Shown here one piece after another: positions 1-6,256 of a DNA stretch of 6,256 bases. This stretch comes from Flavobacteriales bacterium (GTDB taxonomy: Bacteria; Bacteroidota; Bacteroidia; Flavobacteriales_F; PHOS-HE28). How positions within the stretch are numbered: position 1 is the stretch's first letter; the number at the start of each line of letters is the position of its first letter. The position numbers and the translations under genes were made by a program. The notes beneath the pieces were generated by a model, which did not search any database, was not told the DNA's origin, and was given only the letters and a program-made list of their open reading frames with translations. The stretch is taken from positions 1-6,256 of the forward strand of contig JAGQVR010000170.1 in NCBI GenBank assembly GCA_020437875.1, written 5' to 3'.

Positions 1-771
1 CAAGCCTACGCCGTGGTGGTACAGCTTGTGATCGAAGGACTTCCGATGAACGATGGGATGACGGAGGCTTACACACAGGCCTACGCCGGGGCGAAGCAGG
101 TGTGGTTCGTCTCCGAACAGAACCGGCACGCCACGGAGCGCGAACTGGGCCTTGCGTTCAACCATGCTTCACTCGTTCACAATCCCGTGGACACCGCTAC
201 CGAGGTCCCGGCCTATCCTTCCACGGAGAATGGTTGGTCCCTGGCCATGGTCGGCGCCTTGTCCCCCCATCACAAGGGGCAGGATCTCGTCATCGAGCTG
301 ATGGGCCGGCCGAAATGGCGGGAACGCCCCTTGCACGTCTCGTTCTTCGGTCAGGGCGGATCCCGGGCCACACTGGAGCGCCTCGTACGCCTTCATGGGG
401 TGCACAACGTGACATTCAGAGGCCACGTTCCGGAGAAGGCGGCCATCTGGTCAACGCATCATGCCGCATTGTTCGCTTCGCGGATGGAAGGTCGATCGCT
501 GGCCTTGCAGGAAGCCATGGCCCACGGACGTATGGTCATCAGTACGGATGTGGGTGGGGCCCGGGACCTGATCACCGACGGCGTCGATGGTCACCTGGTC
601 TCCGCGCCTTCGGTGGATGCCTTGGACGATGCGTTGGAGCGGGCCTGGCAGGCGCGTGACCAATGGGCCGCCATGGGTCTACGTGCTCGTGATCGACTGC
701 TGGGTTGGGTGCCTTCCGACCCGTTGGGTTACTTCGCGAACGCAGTGTCCAGGACGGCGACCGATGGATGA
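1..771 (+). CDS. Glycosyltransferase family 4 (GT-B fold), 5'-truncated
   Basis: Partial gene: the reading frame is open from base 1 and ends with TGA at 769-771, leaving 256 visible residues. GT4 enzymes usually have about 350-400 residues, so roughly the first 100-140 are missing. They transfer a sugar from a nucleotide-sugar donor with retention of configuration, in the cytoplasm. Seen here: the end of the N-terminal acceptor domain (FVSEQ at visible residues 36-40), the inter-domain HNPVD at 60-64, the start of the C-terminal Rossmann domain with a donor-phosphate-type lysine (GALSPHHKGQD, K92), FRGHVP near 135, and the E-x7-E signature E163...E171 in EGRSLALQE, followed by STDVGGARDLI. 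The stop lies inside the start of the next gene (8-base overlap), so the two are probably translationally coupled. Donor and acceptor cannot be told. The family call is firm; the specific role is unknown. Confidence 0.93.
   Translation, partial: QAYAVVVQLVIEGLPMNDGMTEAYTQAYAGAKQVWFVSEQNRHATERELGLAFNHASLVHNPVDTATEVPAYPSTENGWSLAMVGALSPHHKGQDLVIELMGRPKWRERPLHVSFFGQGGSRATLERLVRLHGVHNVTFRGHVPEKAAIWSTHHAALFASRMEGRSLALQEAMAHGRMVISTDVGGARDLITDGVDGHLVSAPSVDALDDALERAWQARDQWAAMGLRARDRLLGWVPSDPLGYFANAVSRTATDG
751..754 (+). promoter_or_regulatory. Possible Shine-Dalgarno AGGA for the second gene
   Basis: AGGA lies 9 bases before the ATG at 764, inside the end of the upstream gene. It is one of the few plausible Shine-Dalgarno matches in the window and supports the ATG at 764 over the in-frame ATG at 794, which has only a weak GAAGG directly upstream. 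A four-base match in GC-rich DNA may be chance. Confidence 0.35.
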
Positions 772-1750
772 AGTGAACGACAGAGCGAAGGCCATGACGC
801 TTGCCGTGGTCATCTGTACCCATGATCCCCAGTTGGATCAACTGGAACGTACGTTGGACTCCCTGCGTGGCCAGGATCTGCCGATGGAGCAATGGGAGTT
901 GCTGATCGTTGACAACGCATCGACCAACGGCAGCCTCCAGCGCATCGACATCGGCTGGCATCCTCGTGCGCGGATCGTTCAAGAATCCCGCCTCGGCCTG
1001 ACCATGGCACGGATCAGAGGCATCCAGGAGACGGGGAGCGATCTGCTTCTGTTCGTGGACGACGACAATGTCCTGGCACCCGACTACCTGTCGCGCACCT
1101 TGGGCATCGCCAAGCGGGAACCGCAGTTGGGCGTGTTCGGTGCGGGGGTATTGGAACCGGAGTACGAGGTGGCCCCTGCTCCCGATCTGCTGCCCTATAC
1201 CACCATGTTGGCGCTGCGCACCGTCCCATCGGCAAGCTGGTCCAACGATCCGCAGGATGCTGTGATCCCTTGGGGAGCGGGCATGGCGGTCAAACGGGAT
1301 GTAGCCAGGGAGTACGCGCGCATCATCATGGATGATCCGCAGAAGCAGCGCCTGGACCGTGCAGGCAACACGTTGAATTCATGCGGCGACGATGAGTTCT
1401 CGTGGGTCGCTTGCGAGATGGGTTATGGCAAGGGTATCTTCCCGGAATTGCGTGTGCGCCACCTCATAGGCCGCTCCCGTGTCGATCGGGGATACCTGCT
1501 GCGGCTCGCGGAGGGTCATGCCTTCTCCCGCACCTTCCTGCGGCACTTGCATGGGTTGAAGGTGCAGCAGGTCATGCCATCGCCAAGTGTCGGGGGGAGC
1601 ATCGGCAAGCTGGCGCGCCTTCGCTTGGGCGACGCGCTCTACGAACTTCACAGGTGGTCCACCCACCGATCGCGCACCGCCACTGATCGCGCGTTCGATG
1701 AGGCGAAGCGCAAGGGGGTGGCACGCTTCTTCCGGACGATCCATGGCTGA
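764..1750 (+). CDS. Glycosyltransferase family 2 (GT-A fold)
   Basis: Complete, 328 residues. GT2 enzymes are inverting, metal-dependent transferases using a nucleotide-sugar donor. The core strand VVICTHD is at residues 15-21, the nucleotide-binding VDNAS at 49-53, and the DxD metal site is DDD at 99-101 in FVDDDN. WGAGM at 170-174 and GDDEFSW at 208-214 match the acceptor-side region and the catalytic-base ED motif of the family. No transmembrane segment is evident, so the protein is probably cytoplasmic; the C-terminus (312-328) is basic with aromatic residues and may touch the membrane. The start was chosen at ATG 764 because it overlaps the previous stop by 8 bases and has AGGA upstream. 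ATG 794 (Met11) begins right before the conserved strand and is a real alternative. The frame stays open further upstream to 587, but that part lies over the previous gene and is not domain sequence. The 3' end overlaps the next gene by 8 bases. Substrate unknown. Confidence 0.93.
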   Translation: MDEVNDRAKAMTLAVVICTHDPQLDQLERTLDSLRGQDLPMEQWELLIVDNASTNGSLQRIDIGWHPRARIVQESRLGLTMARIRGIQETGSDLLLFVDDDNVLAPDYLSRTLGIAKREPQLGVFGAGVLEPEYEVAPAPDLLPYTTMLALRTVPSASWSNDPQDAVIPWGAGMAVKRDVAREYARIIMDDPQKQRLDRAGNTLNSCGDDEFSWVACEMGYGKGIFPELRVRHLIGRSRVDRGYLLRLAEGHAFSRTFLRHLHGLKVQQVMPSPSVGGSIGKLARLRLGDALYELHRWSTHRSRTATDRAFDEAKRKGVARFFRTIHG

Positions 1751-2606
1751 TCCGCTCGTCACCATCGTCCTGCCGGCCTACAAGATGGGTCCGTATATCG
1801 GCGAGGCCCTGCGCTCCATCGCAGCACAGACCGGATCGCGATGGGAGGTGATCGTGGTGGACGACAATGGTCCGGAGGACGGCACGGCCAGGGTGGTCCG
1901 GGAGTTCGCTGATACCGTGAAGCAGCGGGTCGAGTACATCAGGCATGAGGTGAACCAAGGCGTCAGCGGTGCGCGCAACACGGGCATCCGTGCCGGAAGT
2001 GGTGAGTTCGTCGCCTTCCTTGACCCCGATGATACCTGGCTGCCACACCATCTCGAGTCGGCGCTATCGGCATTGACAGCTGGGGCCGACGTGGCCTGTG
2101 CACCGGTCCTGAGCTACCGCAATGAACCCGGACGAAGCTGGACGCACGAGGCCTGGTTCGAGCCTTGGAAGAAGGACCACTTCCCGCTCTCGCTCGCCGT
2201 CTACAACTTCATCCTGCCTTCGGCGGTCGTTGCGAGGCGGTCGCATGTGCTGGATGCGGGTTGTTTCGATACCGCGCCGGACCTGCAGCACATCGAGGAC
2301 TACGACCTCTGGATCCGTCTGGTGGAGGCCGGTTCACGGTTCGTGTTCCTGGACCGCATCGGTGCGCGTTACCGCAAGCATGGAGGCGGCGCCACGGCGC
2401 AGGAGGCGAAATTCGTGGCCCTGCACGAACGGCTCTATCAGAAGCATCCGGTCTTCTTCCGCGAGGGGCAGCGACGCATGCTGCGGGTGGCGCTGGACAC
2501 CCAGCATCGCACACGAGCGGCGGACAGTGGGCCGTTGCGTTCCTGCATCCGCTGGATCGACGGTATCTTCCGTCGCATCGGCGCGAAACTGTCCTCATCG
2601 AAGTAG
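1743..2606 (+). CDS. Glycosyltransferase family 2 (GT-A fold)
   Basis: Complete, 287 residues, typical for a single-domain bacterial GT2. The N-terminus VTIVLPAYKMGPYI (6-19) is the canonical first strand. The nucleotide-binding motif is VVDDNGPEDGT (38-48), a variant of the commoner VDDGSxDGT. NQGVSGARNTGI (71-82) is the conserved helix that precedes the metal site, and the DxD equivalent is DPDD at 94-97 in FLDPDDTWL. ED at 185-186 in the IEDYDLW segment is the likely catalytic-base region. These motifs resemble the enzymes that extend capsule and O-antigen chains. The C-terminus (267-287) is basic and amphipathic, with W271, I272, I275, F276 and I279 among R and K residues, which suggests peripheral membrane contact (inference). 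The start at ATG 1743 overlaps the preceding stop by 8 bases and sits directly before the conserved strand; the open frame further upstream overlies the previous gene and was rejected. No good Shine-Dalgarno is seen, so coupling to upstream translation is likely. Donor and acceptor unknown. Confidence 0.94.
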   Translation: MADPLVTIVLPAYKMGPYIGEALRSIAAQTGSRWEVIVVDDNGPEDGTARVVREFADTVKQRVEYIRHEVNQGVSGARNTGIRAGSGEFVAFLDPDDTWLPHHLESALSALTAGADVACAPVLSYRNEPGRSWTHEAWFEPWKKDHFPLSLAVYNFILPSAVVARRSHVLDAGCFDTAPDLQHIEDYDLWIRLVEAGSRFVFLDRIGARYRKHGGGATAQEAKFVALHERLYQKHPVFFREGQRRMLRVALDTQHRTRAADSGPLRSCIRWIDGIFRRIGAKLSSSK

Positions 2607-2611
2607 TGGCC

Positions 2612-3559
2612 ATGGAGAAGTGCTTCTGCACCATCATCACCCGCAGCCACCTGGGCTGGGCGCTCGCCCTGTGCGATTCCCTGCGCCAATGGGATGCATC
2701 GCTTCACTTCGTCATCCTCGTCACGGATGTGGATGGCGGTTCGAGCCTGGACGCCGGTGGAAGGGCTGGCGTGGAGTTCCGCTTGTTGGGCGACATGAAG
2801 GATACGGAGCTTGGCGCGGCCATCTGTGCCCGGTACGCCGAACAGAGCGATGAACTGCGCTGGAGCTTGAAGCCGGTGCTGATGCTTCAGTTGTTAAAGC
2901 GCTACCAGAAGGTCATGTATGGTGATTGCGACCTGCACTTCTTCAGCGATCCGTCGTGGCTTTGGGAGGCGCTGGACCGGTCGACGGTGCTGCTGAGCCC
3001 GCATTGGCGCAGTGCCACCGCCACGGTGGATCGACCCAACTTCGATCTGCTCTACGTCGGTGGACTGTATAACGGGGGCTTCGTCGCTGCATCCCGCGGT
3101 GGTGAACCCGCGTTGCAGGGATGGGGCACCAACTGTCTCGAGGTCTGCATCAAGGACTTCACCCAAGGCCAGTACGTGGACCAGACCCACCTCAATCTGC
3201 TCCCGGTCTACTTCGATGGCGTGCTGGTGCTGAAGCATCGGGGATGCAACGTGGCCAACTGGAACATGGTGGAGTGCGCGCGCACCAAGGCTTCGACGGG
3301 CGATGTGTTGATCAACGGCACCTTCCCGATCGTCTTCATCCATTTCACCCGCTCCATGATCGACGGCATCGTGTCCGGTGTGGACGGCCTGCTCCGTCCA
3401 CATCTCGAAGTGCTGCGCGACCGGTTGCTGACCGCGGGTTTCCCGAAGGATGTGATCGCGGAGAGCGAGCAGCGCCTGGCCGAGAAGAACAAGGAGCCCG
3501 ATACCTCGGTGCGTGGTCGACTGGGGCGGGCGATGAAACGGGTCACCGGTGGAAAGTGA
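2612..3559 (+). CDS. GT8-like glycosyltransferase (GT-A fold, DxD type)
   Basis: Complete, 315 residues. Recognised less securely than its neighbours, but the motif order is that of family GT8 (LgtC or glycogenin type, retaining). It opens with CTIITRSHLGWALALCDSLR, a GT-A first strand and helix. The metal-binding DxD is D105-C-D107 in MYGDCDLHFFSDP, followed by YNGGF (N154, G155, G156), DQTHLN (D190, Q191) and a late histidine in FIHF (H244). In Neisseria LgtC the Mn ligands are D103, D105 and H244, and D188/Q189 lie in the active site, so spacing agrees closely (from memory, not aligned). The GCNVANWNM block (211-219) looks family-specific; I do not know its role. The last 16 residues are strongly basic. 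ATG 2612 follows the previous stop by 5 bases; an in-frame GTG at 2606 is a weaker alternative. No clear Shine-Dalgarno. It could instead belong to an unclassified GT-A family beside GT8. Sugar unknown. Confidence 0.8.
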   Translation: MEKCFCTIITRSHLGWALALCDSLRQWDASLHFVILVTDVDGGSSLDAGGRAGVEFRLLGDMKDTELGAAICARYAEQSDELRWSLKPVLMLQLLKRYQKVMYGDCDLHFFSDPSWLWEALDRSTVLLSPHWRSATATVDRPNFDLLYVGGLYNGGFVAASRGGEPALQGWGTNCLEVCIKDFTQGQYVDQTHLNLLPVYFDGVLVLKHRGCNVANWNMVECARTKASTGDVLINGTFPIVFIHFTRSMIDGIVSGVDGLLRPHLEVLRDRLLTAGFPKDVIAESEQRLAEKNKEPDTSVRGRLGRAMKRVTGGK

Positions 3560-4682
3560 GGCTCCTGCCCTGCGGATAGCGCTGGCCTCTCCCGCGGAGA
3601 ACGCCTGGAGCGAGACCTTCATCGCGGCGCACATCGAGCGGTTGAACAAGGTCGAGCTGCTGTTGTCGGGCGGCGTGCCACCGCGCAATGCATCGCTCGG
3701 TGGACCGCTGGTGCGCACCTCTGGACCTTGGTCGCTCTACGACCGGCTGGCGGGAAAACACCGCGGTGGCGCGCCGGGGCTGGCCCGGGACCGGCTGGTC
3801 GACAGGTTGCGATCGTTCAAGCCGGACGTGATGTTGGCCGAGTATGGCAACATGGGCGCGGAGATCGCGGGATCCTGTGAACGCGCTGGTGTGCCGCTCG
3901 TGGTCCACTTCCATGGCTTCGATGCGCATCGCCCTGACTACATCCAACGGTATGGTGGCTACCGGGATCTCTTCCGGTATGCCAGTGCGCTGGTGGTGGT
4001 GAGCCGGGCGATGGAAGCCCAGCTGCTGGCAATCGGAGCGCCACGCGAGAAGGTGATCTATAATTGCTACGGCATCGACGTGGACCGCTTCACTCCCGGC
4101 AGGCCGGACCTCGTGCCGCCGCACTTCCTCGCCGTCGGGCGCTTCGCCGAGAAGAAGGCGCCGCACTTGACCATCGCCGCGTTCGGCAAGGTGGTGGCGG
4201 CACGACCCGAGGCGCGCCTCACCATGGTCGGTCAGGGGAAGCTCTGGGAACGCTGTCAACAGCTGGTCTCGGAGCTTGGCTTGTCCGCTGGCGTGGATCT
4301 TTGCGGGGTGAAGAAGCCGGATGAGATAGCACGACTGATGCATGCGAGCCGTGCCTTCGTGCAGCACAGCGTCGTTACCGCGGACAATGATCACGAGGGT
4401 ACACCCCTGGCCGTGCTCGAGGCGATGGCTTCCGGGGTGCCCGTGGTCGCCACGCGCCATGCCGGTATCGCGGATGTGGTGGTGGACGGGGAGCGGGGCC
4501 TGCTCTGTGAGGAACGTGACGTGGAGGCCATGGCTCGGAACATGATCGCCTTGGTCGACGACCCGGATCGCGCGCTGCGCATGGGTCAGGCCGGGCGGGC
4601 CTATGCTGAGGTGGCGCATCGGGTGGAGGTGCAGGTCGGCGAATTGCAACACATCCTGGAACGTGCGACCAACAGGACATGA
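3549..4682 (+). CDS. Glycosyltransferase family 4, colanic-acid (WcaL-like) type
   Basis: Complete, 377 residues, the usual GT4 length. The N-terminal domain begins LRIALASPAENAWSETFI, matching the SETF-helix start of WcaL/AmsK-like enzymes. HFHGFDAH (120-127) is the conserved loop before the second half of that domain, VVSRAM and NCYGID follow, and the C-terminal domain opens with VGRFAEKKAPH (R198, K203 as likely donor-phosphate contacts). The E-x7-E signature is E283...E291 in EGTPLAVLE, preceded by QHSVVTADNDH, which is typical of this subgroup. The reaction is retaining transfer from a nucleotide sugar in the cytoplasm. The start is GTG 3549, giving an 11-base overlap with the previous gene. 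No in-frame ATG exists before the conserved N-terminus, so a non-ATG start is required; CTG 3570, just before the first strand, is the only other candidate and is unlikely. No Shine-Dalgarno is evident. The 3' end shares ATGA with the next gene. I give no gene symbol because function within the subgroup varies. Confidence 0.92.
   Translation: MESEAPALRIALASPAENAWSETFIAAHIERLNKVELLLSGGVPPRNASLGGPLVRTSGPWSLYDRLAGKHRGGAPGLARDRLVDRLRSFKPDVMLAEYGNMGAEIAGSCERAGVPLVVHFHGFDAHRPDYIQRYGGYRDLFRYASALVVVSRAMEAQLLAIGAPREKVIYNCYGIDVDRFTPGRPDLVPPHFLAVGRFAEKKAPHLTIAAFGKVVAARPEARLTMVGQGKLWERCQQLVSELGLSAGVDLCGVKKPDEIARLMHASRAFVQHSVVTADNDHEGTPLAVLEAMASGVPVVATRHAGIADVVVDGERGLLCEERDVEAMARNMIALVDDPDRALRMGQAGRAYAEVAHRVEVQVGELQHILERATNRT
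4674..4677 (+). promoter_or_regulatory. Possible Shine-Dalgarno AGGA, bears on the start of the next gene
   Basis: AGGA ends one base before ATG 4679, too close to serve it, but 10 bases before the in-frame ATG 4688. If it is used it favours the later start, which would remove three residues and turn the ATGA overlap into a 5-base gap. Short match, weak evidence. Confidence 0.25.
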
Positions 4683-5866
4683 AGCCGATGCGGGTCCTAT
4701 ACCTCACGCATTACGCGGACCTGTACGGCGCGAACCGCTCCCTGCTCGATCTGGTCGTTGGCCTGCGGGATGCGGGAGCGGTGCGGCCCTTCGTGGTTTC
4801 GGCGGCGGACGGACCCTTCGTGAAGGCGTTGCAGCGGTCCGCGATCGACCATGCCGTCGTGCCCTTCGCCTCCTGGATGCACAAGCAGATCTACTCCGGC
4901 CGGATGCACCATCGCTTGTTGCAGCGCATGCGCTTCCGCCGGGCGGCACGAATGCGTGACCAGCTCAATGCCGAGGCCATGCGCCGGATCGCGGCGCTCG
5001 CCCGTGATCGCGGCACCGGGCTCGTGCACACCAACAGTGCGGTCATCGGCATCGGTGGGCAGCTGGCGAGTGGCCTGCGGGTGCCACATGTCTGGCACAT
5101 CCGCGAACTGCCCTTCCTGCACTACCGGTTCAAGGTGGATGGTGGGGTGCGCAGGTACGCCCGCGAACTCCGGCAGGCCGATGCGCTCATCGCGCTCTCC
5201 CAGGCCGTGGTCGACGACATGCGGCAATGGATGCCGAAGGATGATCGGGTGCACATCATCCCGAACGGCATCATCACGGTGGGGCGCTGGAAGGAACGGG
5301 AGCGGACCGCGACCGAACGTTGGACGCGGATCACCACCTTCAACTTCATGCTTGCGGGTTATTTCCACGGATCCAAGGGACAGATGGAGGCGGTACGGGC
5401 GTTCGCCGAGGTGCACGCGGACCTGCCAGGAACGGGGCTCCACCTTGTAGGCGATGGTCAGGTGGCACCGGTACAGGAACTCGTAAATGACCTGGGTCTG
5501 GAGGATGTGGTCACCCTGCACGGCTTCGTGAAGGATATCCACGAGGTCATGGACCAGGCGCATGCGTTGCTCCAATGTTCACAGCACGAAGCCCTGGGCC
5601 GGATAACGCTTGAAGCCATGTCGGACGGACTGCCCGTGATCGGCCATGCCTCCGGGGCGACACCCGAGCTGGTGGCCGACGGATCGAACGGACTGTTGTA
5701 CCGCACGCAGGGCGAACTTGTTGAAGCCATGCACCGTCTCGTGGAGGATCGTGATGCGGCGATGCGCATGGGGCGCGCAGGTCGTGAACGCGTGCTCGAT
5801 GGGTTCACCATGGATCGCATGTTGGAAAGTACGACCGGCGTCTATCGCCGCTTGCTGTCATCTTGA
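4679..5866 (+). CDS. Glycosyltransferase family 4 (GT-B fold)
   Basis: Complete, 395 residues. The N-terminus RVLYLTHYADLYGANRSLL (5-23) is the first strand plus the glycine-rich loop of GT4 enzymes of the form YGANRSL, common in polysaccharide loci. HTNS (117-120) and the HVWHIRELPF segment lie in the acceptor domain, ALIALSQAVVDDM follows, then the linker IPNGI (194-198). The C-terminal domain starts AGYFHGSKGQ (226-234, K233 likely binds donor phosphate), continues with HLVGDG and LHGFV, and carries the E-x7-E signature E304...E312 in EALGRITLE, then HASGATPELV. It is expected to be a retaining cytoplasmic transferase; the sugar is unknown. The start at ATG 4679 shares ATGA with the previous stop, a classic coupling arrangement. 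ATG 4688 (Met4) is an alternative with better Shine-Dalgarno spacing. It is the third GT4 of the window but clearly different in sequence from the other two, so it is not a recent duplicate. Confidence 0.94.
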   Translation: MKPMRVLYLTHYADLYGANRSLLDLVVGLRDAGAVRPFVVSAADGPFVKALQRSAIDHAVVPFASWMHKQIYSGRMHHRLLQRMRFRRAARMRDQLNAEAMRRIAALARDRGTGLVHTNSAVIGIGGQLASGLRVPHVWHIRELPFLHYRFKVDGGVRRYARELRQADALIALSQAVVDDMRQWMPKDDRVHIIPNGIITVGRWKERERTATERWTRITTFNFMLAGYFHGSKGQMEAVRAFAEVHADLPGTGLHLVGDGQVAPVQELVNDLGLEDVVTLHGFVKDIHEVMDQAHALLQCSQHEALGRITLEAMSDGLPVIGHASGATPELVADGSNGLLYRTQGELVEAMHRLVEDRDAAMRMGRAGRERVLDGFTMDRMLESTTGVYRRLLSS

Positions 5867-5872
5867 ACGTGT

Positions 5873-6256
5873 ATGGCACCACGGATCACAATAATCACTC
5901 CGAGCTACCAGCAGTTGACCTACCTGGAGGACTGTCTTCGGTCCGTGCATGAAGAACAGGGGGCGAGCGTCGAGCACATCGTGGTGGACGGTGGCAGCAC
6001 CGACGGCTCCGTGGACTTGATCCGGTCCTGGCAGGAGCGCCTGGCCTGGTGGTGCCATGAGACGGATGCCGGCCAGAGCGATGCGCTCAACAAGGGGCTG
6101 GCCCACGCCACCGGCGATGTCTTCGGCTGGATCAACAGTGATGATCTCCTGTTGCCGGGTGCGCTCTCCATCGTGTCAGAACGATTCGCGTCGGATCCGA
6201 CCATGATCATCCTCGAAGGGCATCGCCTGTTGAAGGCTACGGATGGGAGTTCCGAA
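5873..6256 (+). CDS. Glycosyltransferase family 2 (GT-A fold), 3'-truncated by the window
   Basis: The frame opens at ATG 5873, 6 bases after the previous stop, and stays open to the last base, giving 128 residues with no stop. The conserved N-terminus is ITIITPSYQQLTYLEDCLRS (5-24). VVDGGSTDGS (37-46) is the nucleotide-binding motif, ETDAGQSDALNKGLAHATGD (63-82) is the highly conserved helix before the metal site, and NSDD (88-91) in GWINSDDLLLPGAL is the DxD equivalent. This combination is typical of the GT2 branch often annotated as WcaA-like or PgaC-like domains in polysaccharide clusters. Complete members usually have 250-320 residues, so about half is missing, including the catalytic-base region. 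No Shine-Dalgarno is visible before the ATG; coupling to the upstream gene is likely. The family is certain, the substrate unknown. Confidence 0.93.
   Translation, partial: MAPRITIITPSYQQLTYLEDCLRSVHEEQGASVEHIVVDGGSTDGSVDLIRSWQERLAWWCHETDAGQSDALNKGLAHATGDVFGWINSDDLLLPGALSIVSERFASDPTMIILEGHRLLKATDGSSE

Noticed and set aside
587..763. Upstream open extension of the second gene
   Set aside because: It overlies the conserved C-terminal domain of the first gene in another frame and adds arginine- and tryptophan-rich sequence unlike any GT2 N-terminus.
2165..2611. Upstream open extension of the GT8-like gene
   Set aside because: It lies within the third gene and has no domain resemblance; the conserved strand begins right after ATG 2612.
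2604..2612. Possible promoter or terminator between genes 3 and 4
   Set aside because: Only 5 bases separate the stop and start codons; there is no hairpin or -10/-35 pair that I can support.
2122..2853. A 243-codon + strand frame overlapping genes 3 and 4
   Set aside because: Arginine- and serine-rich translation without domains, overlapping two well-supported genes in a different frame.
2894..3718. A 274-codon minus-strand frame across the GT8-like gene and the start of the next gene
   Set aside because: It spans a junction of two supported + strand genes and shows no motif; shadow of codon bias.
3543..4652. A 369-codon open frame on the minus strand opposite the WcaL-like gene
   Set aside because: It mirrors a gene with clear GT4 motifs, its translation is rich in H, R, P and Q with no recognisable domain, and long antisense frames are expected in DNA with GC-biased third positions.
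4697..5575. A 292-codon minus-strand frame opposite the sixth gene
   Set aside because: Same reasoning: low-complexity H/R/P-rich translation, no domain, and fully covered by a well-supported GT4 gene.

Overview
The window is a stretch of GC-rich bacterial DNA, coding almost from end to end. It carries seven consecutive genes, all on the + strand, and every one reads as a glycosyltransferase. The first gene lacks its 5' end and the last lacks its 3' end, so the window is the interior of a larger surface-polysaccharide locus (capsule, exopolysaccharide or O-antigen type). No polymerase, flippase, ABC exporter, priming transferase or sugar-nucleotide synthesis gene lies inside it.

Layout: (1) 1-771, C-terminal two thirds of a GT4 (GT-B fold) transferase; (2) 764-1750, GT2 (GT-A fold) transferase; (3) 1743-2606, a second GT2 transferase; (4) 2612-3559, a GT-A transferase with the motif order of family GT8; (5) 3549-4682, GT4 transferase of the colanic-acid (WcaL-like) type; (6) 4679-5866, GT4 transferase; (7) 5873-6256, N-terminal part of a third GT2 transferase that runs off the end. 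Junctions are overlaps of 8, 8, 11 and 4 bases or gaps of 5 and 6 bases. There is no room for internal promoters or terminators of usual size between genes, so the block is very probably one transcript with translational coupling. No gene-free stretch longer than 6 bases exists.

How they work together (inference): the enzymes probably act one after another at the cytoplasmic face of the inner membrane, moving sugars from nucleotide-sugar donors onto a lipid-linked acceptor to build a glycan repeat unit or branch. Sugar identities and linkages cannot be read from the sequence.

Organism: GC is high, especially at third codon positions, and most starts lack a convincing Shine-Dalgarno sequence. 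That would fit a high-GC member of the Bacteroidota, but no marker gene is present, a proteobacterium or another phylum is possible, and I hold this weakly. I found no RNA gene, mobile element, CRISPR array or clear repeat. I do not see a previously undescribed system here; the most distinctive points are the GT8-like gene 4, the uninterrupted run of transferases and the coupled junctions.
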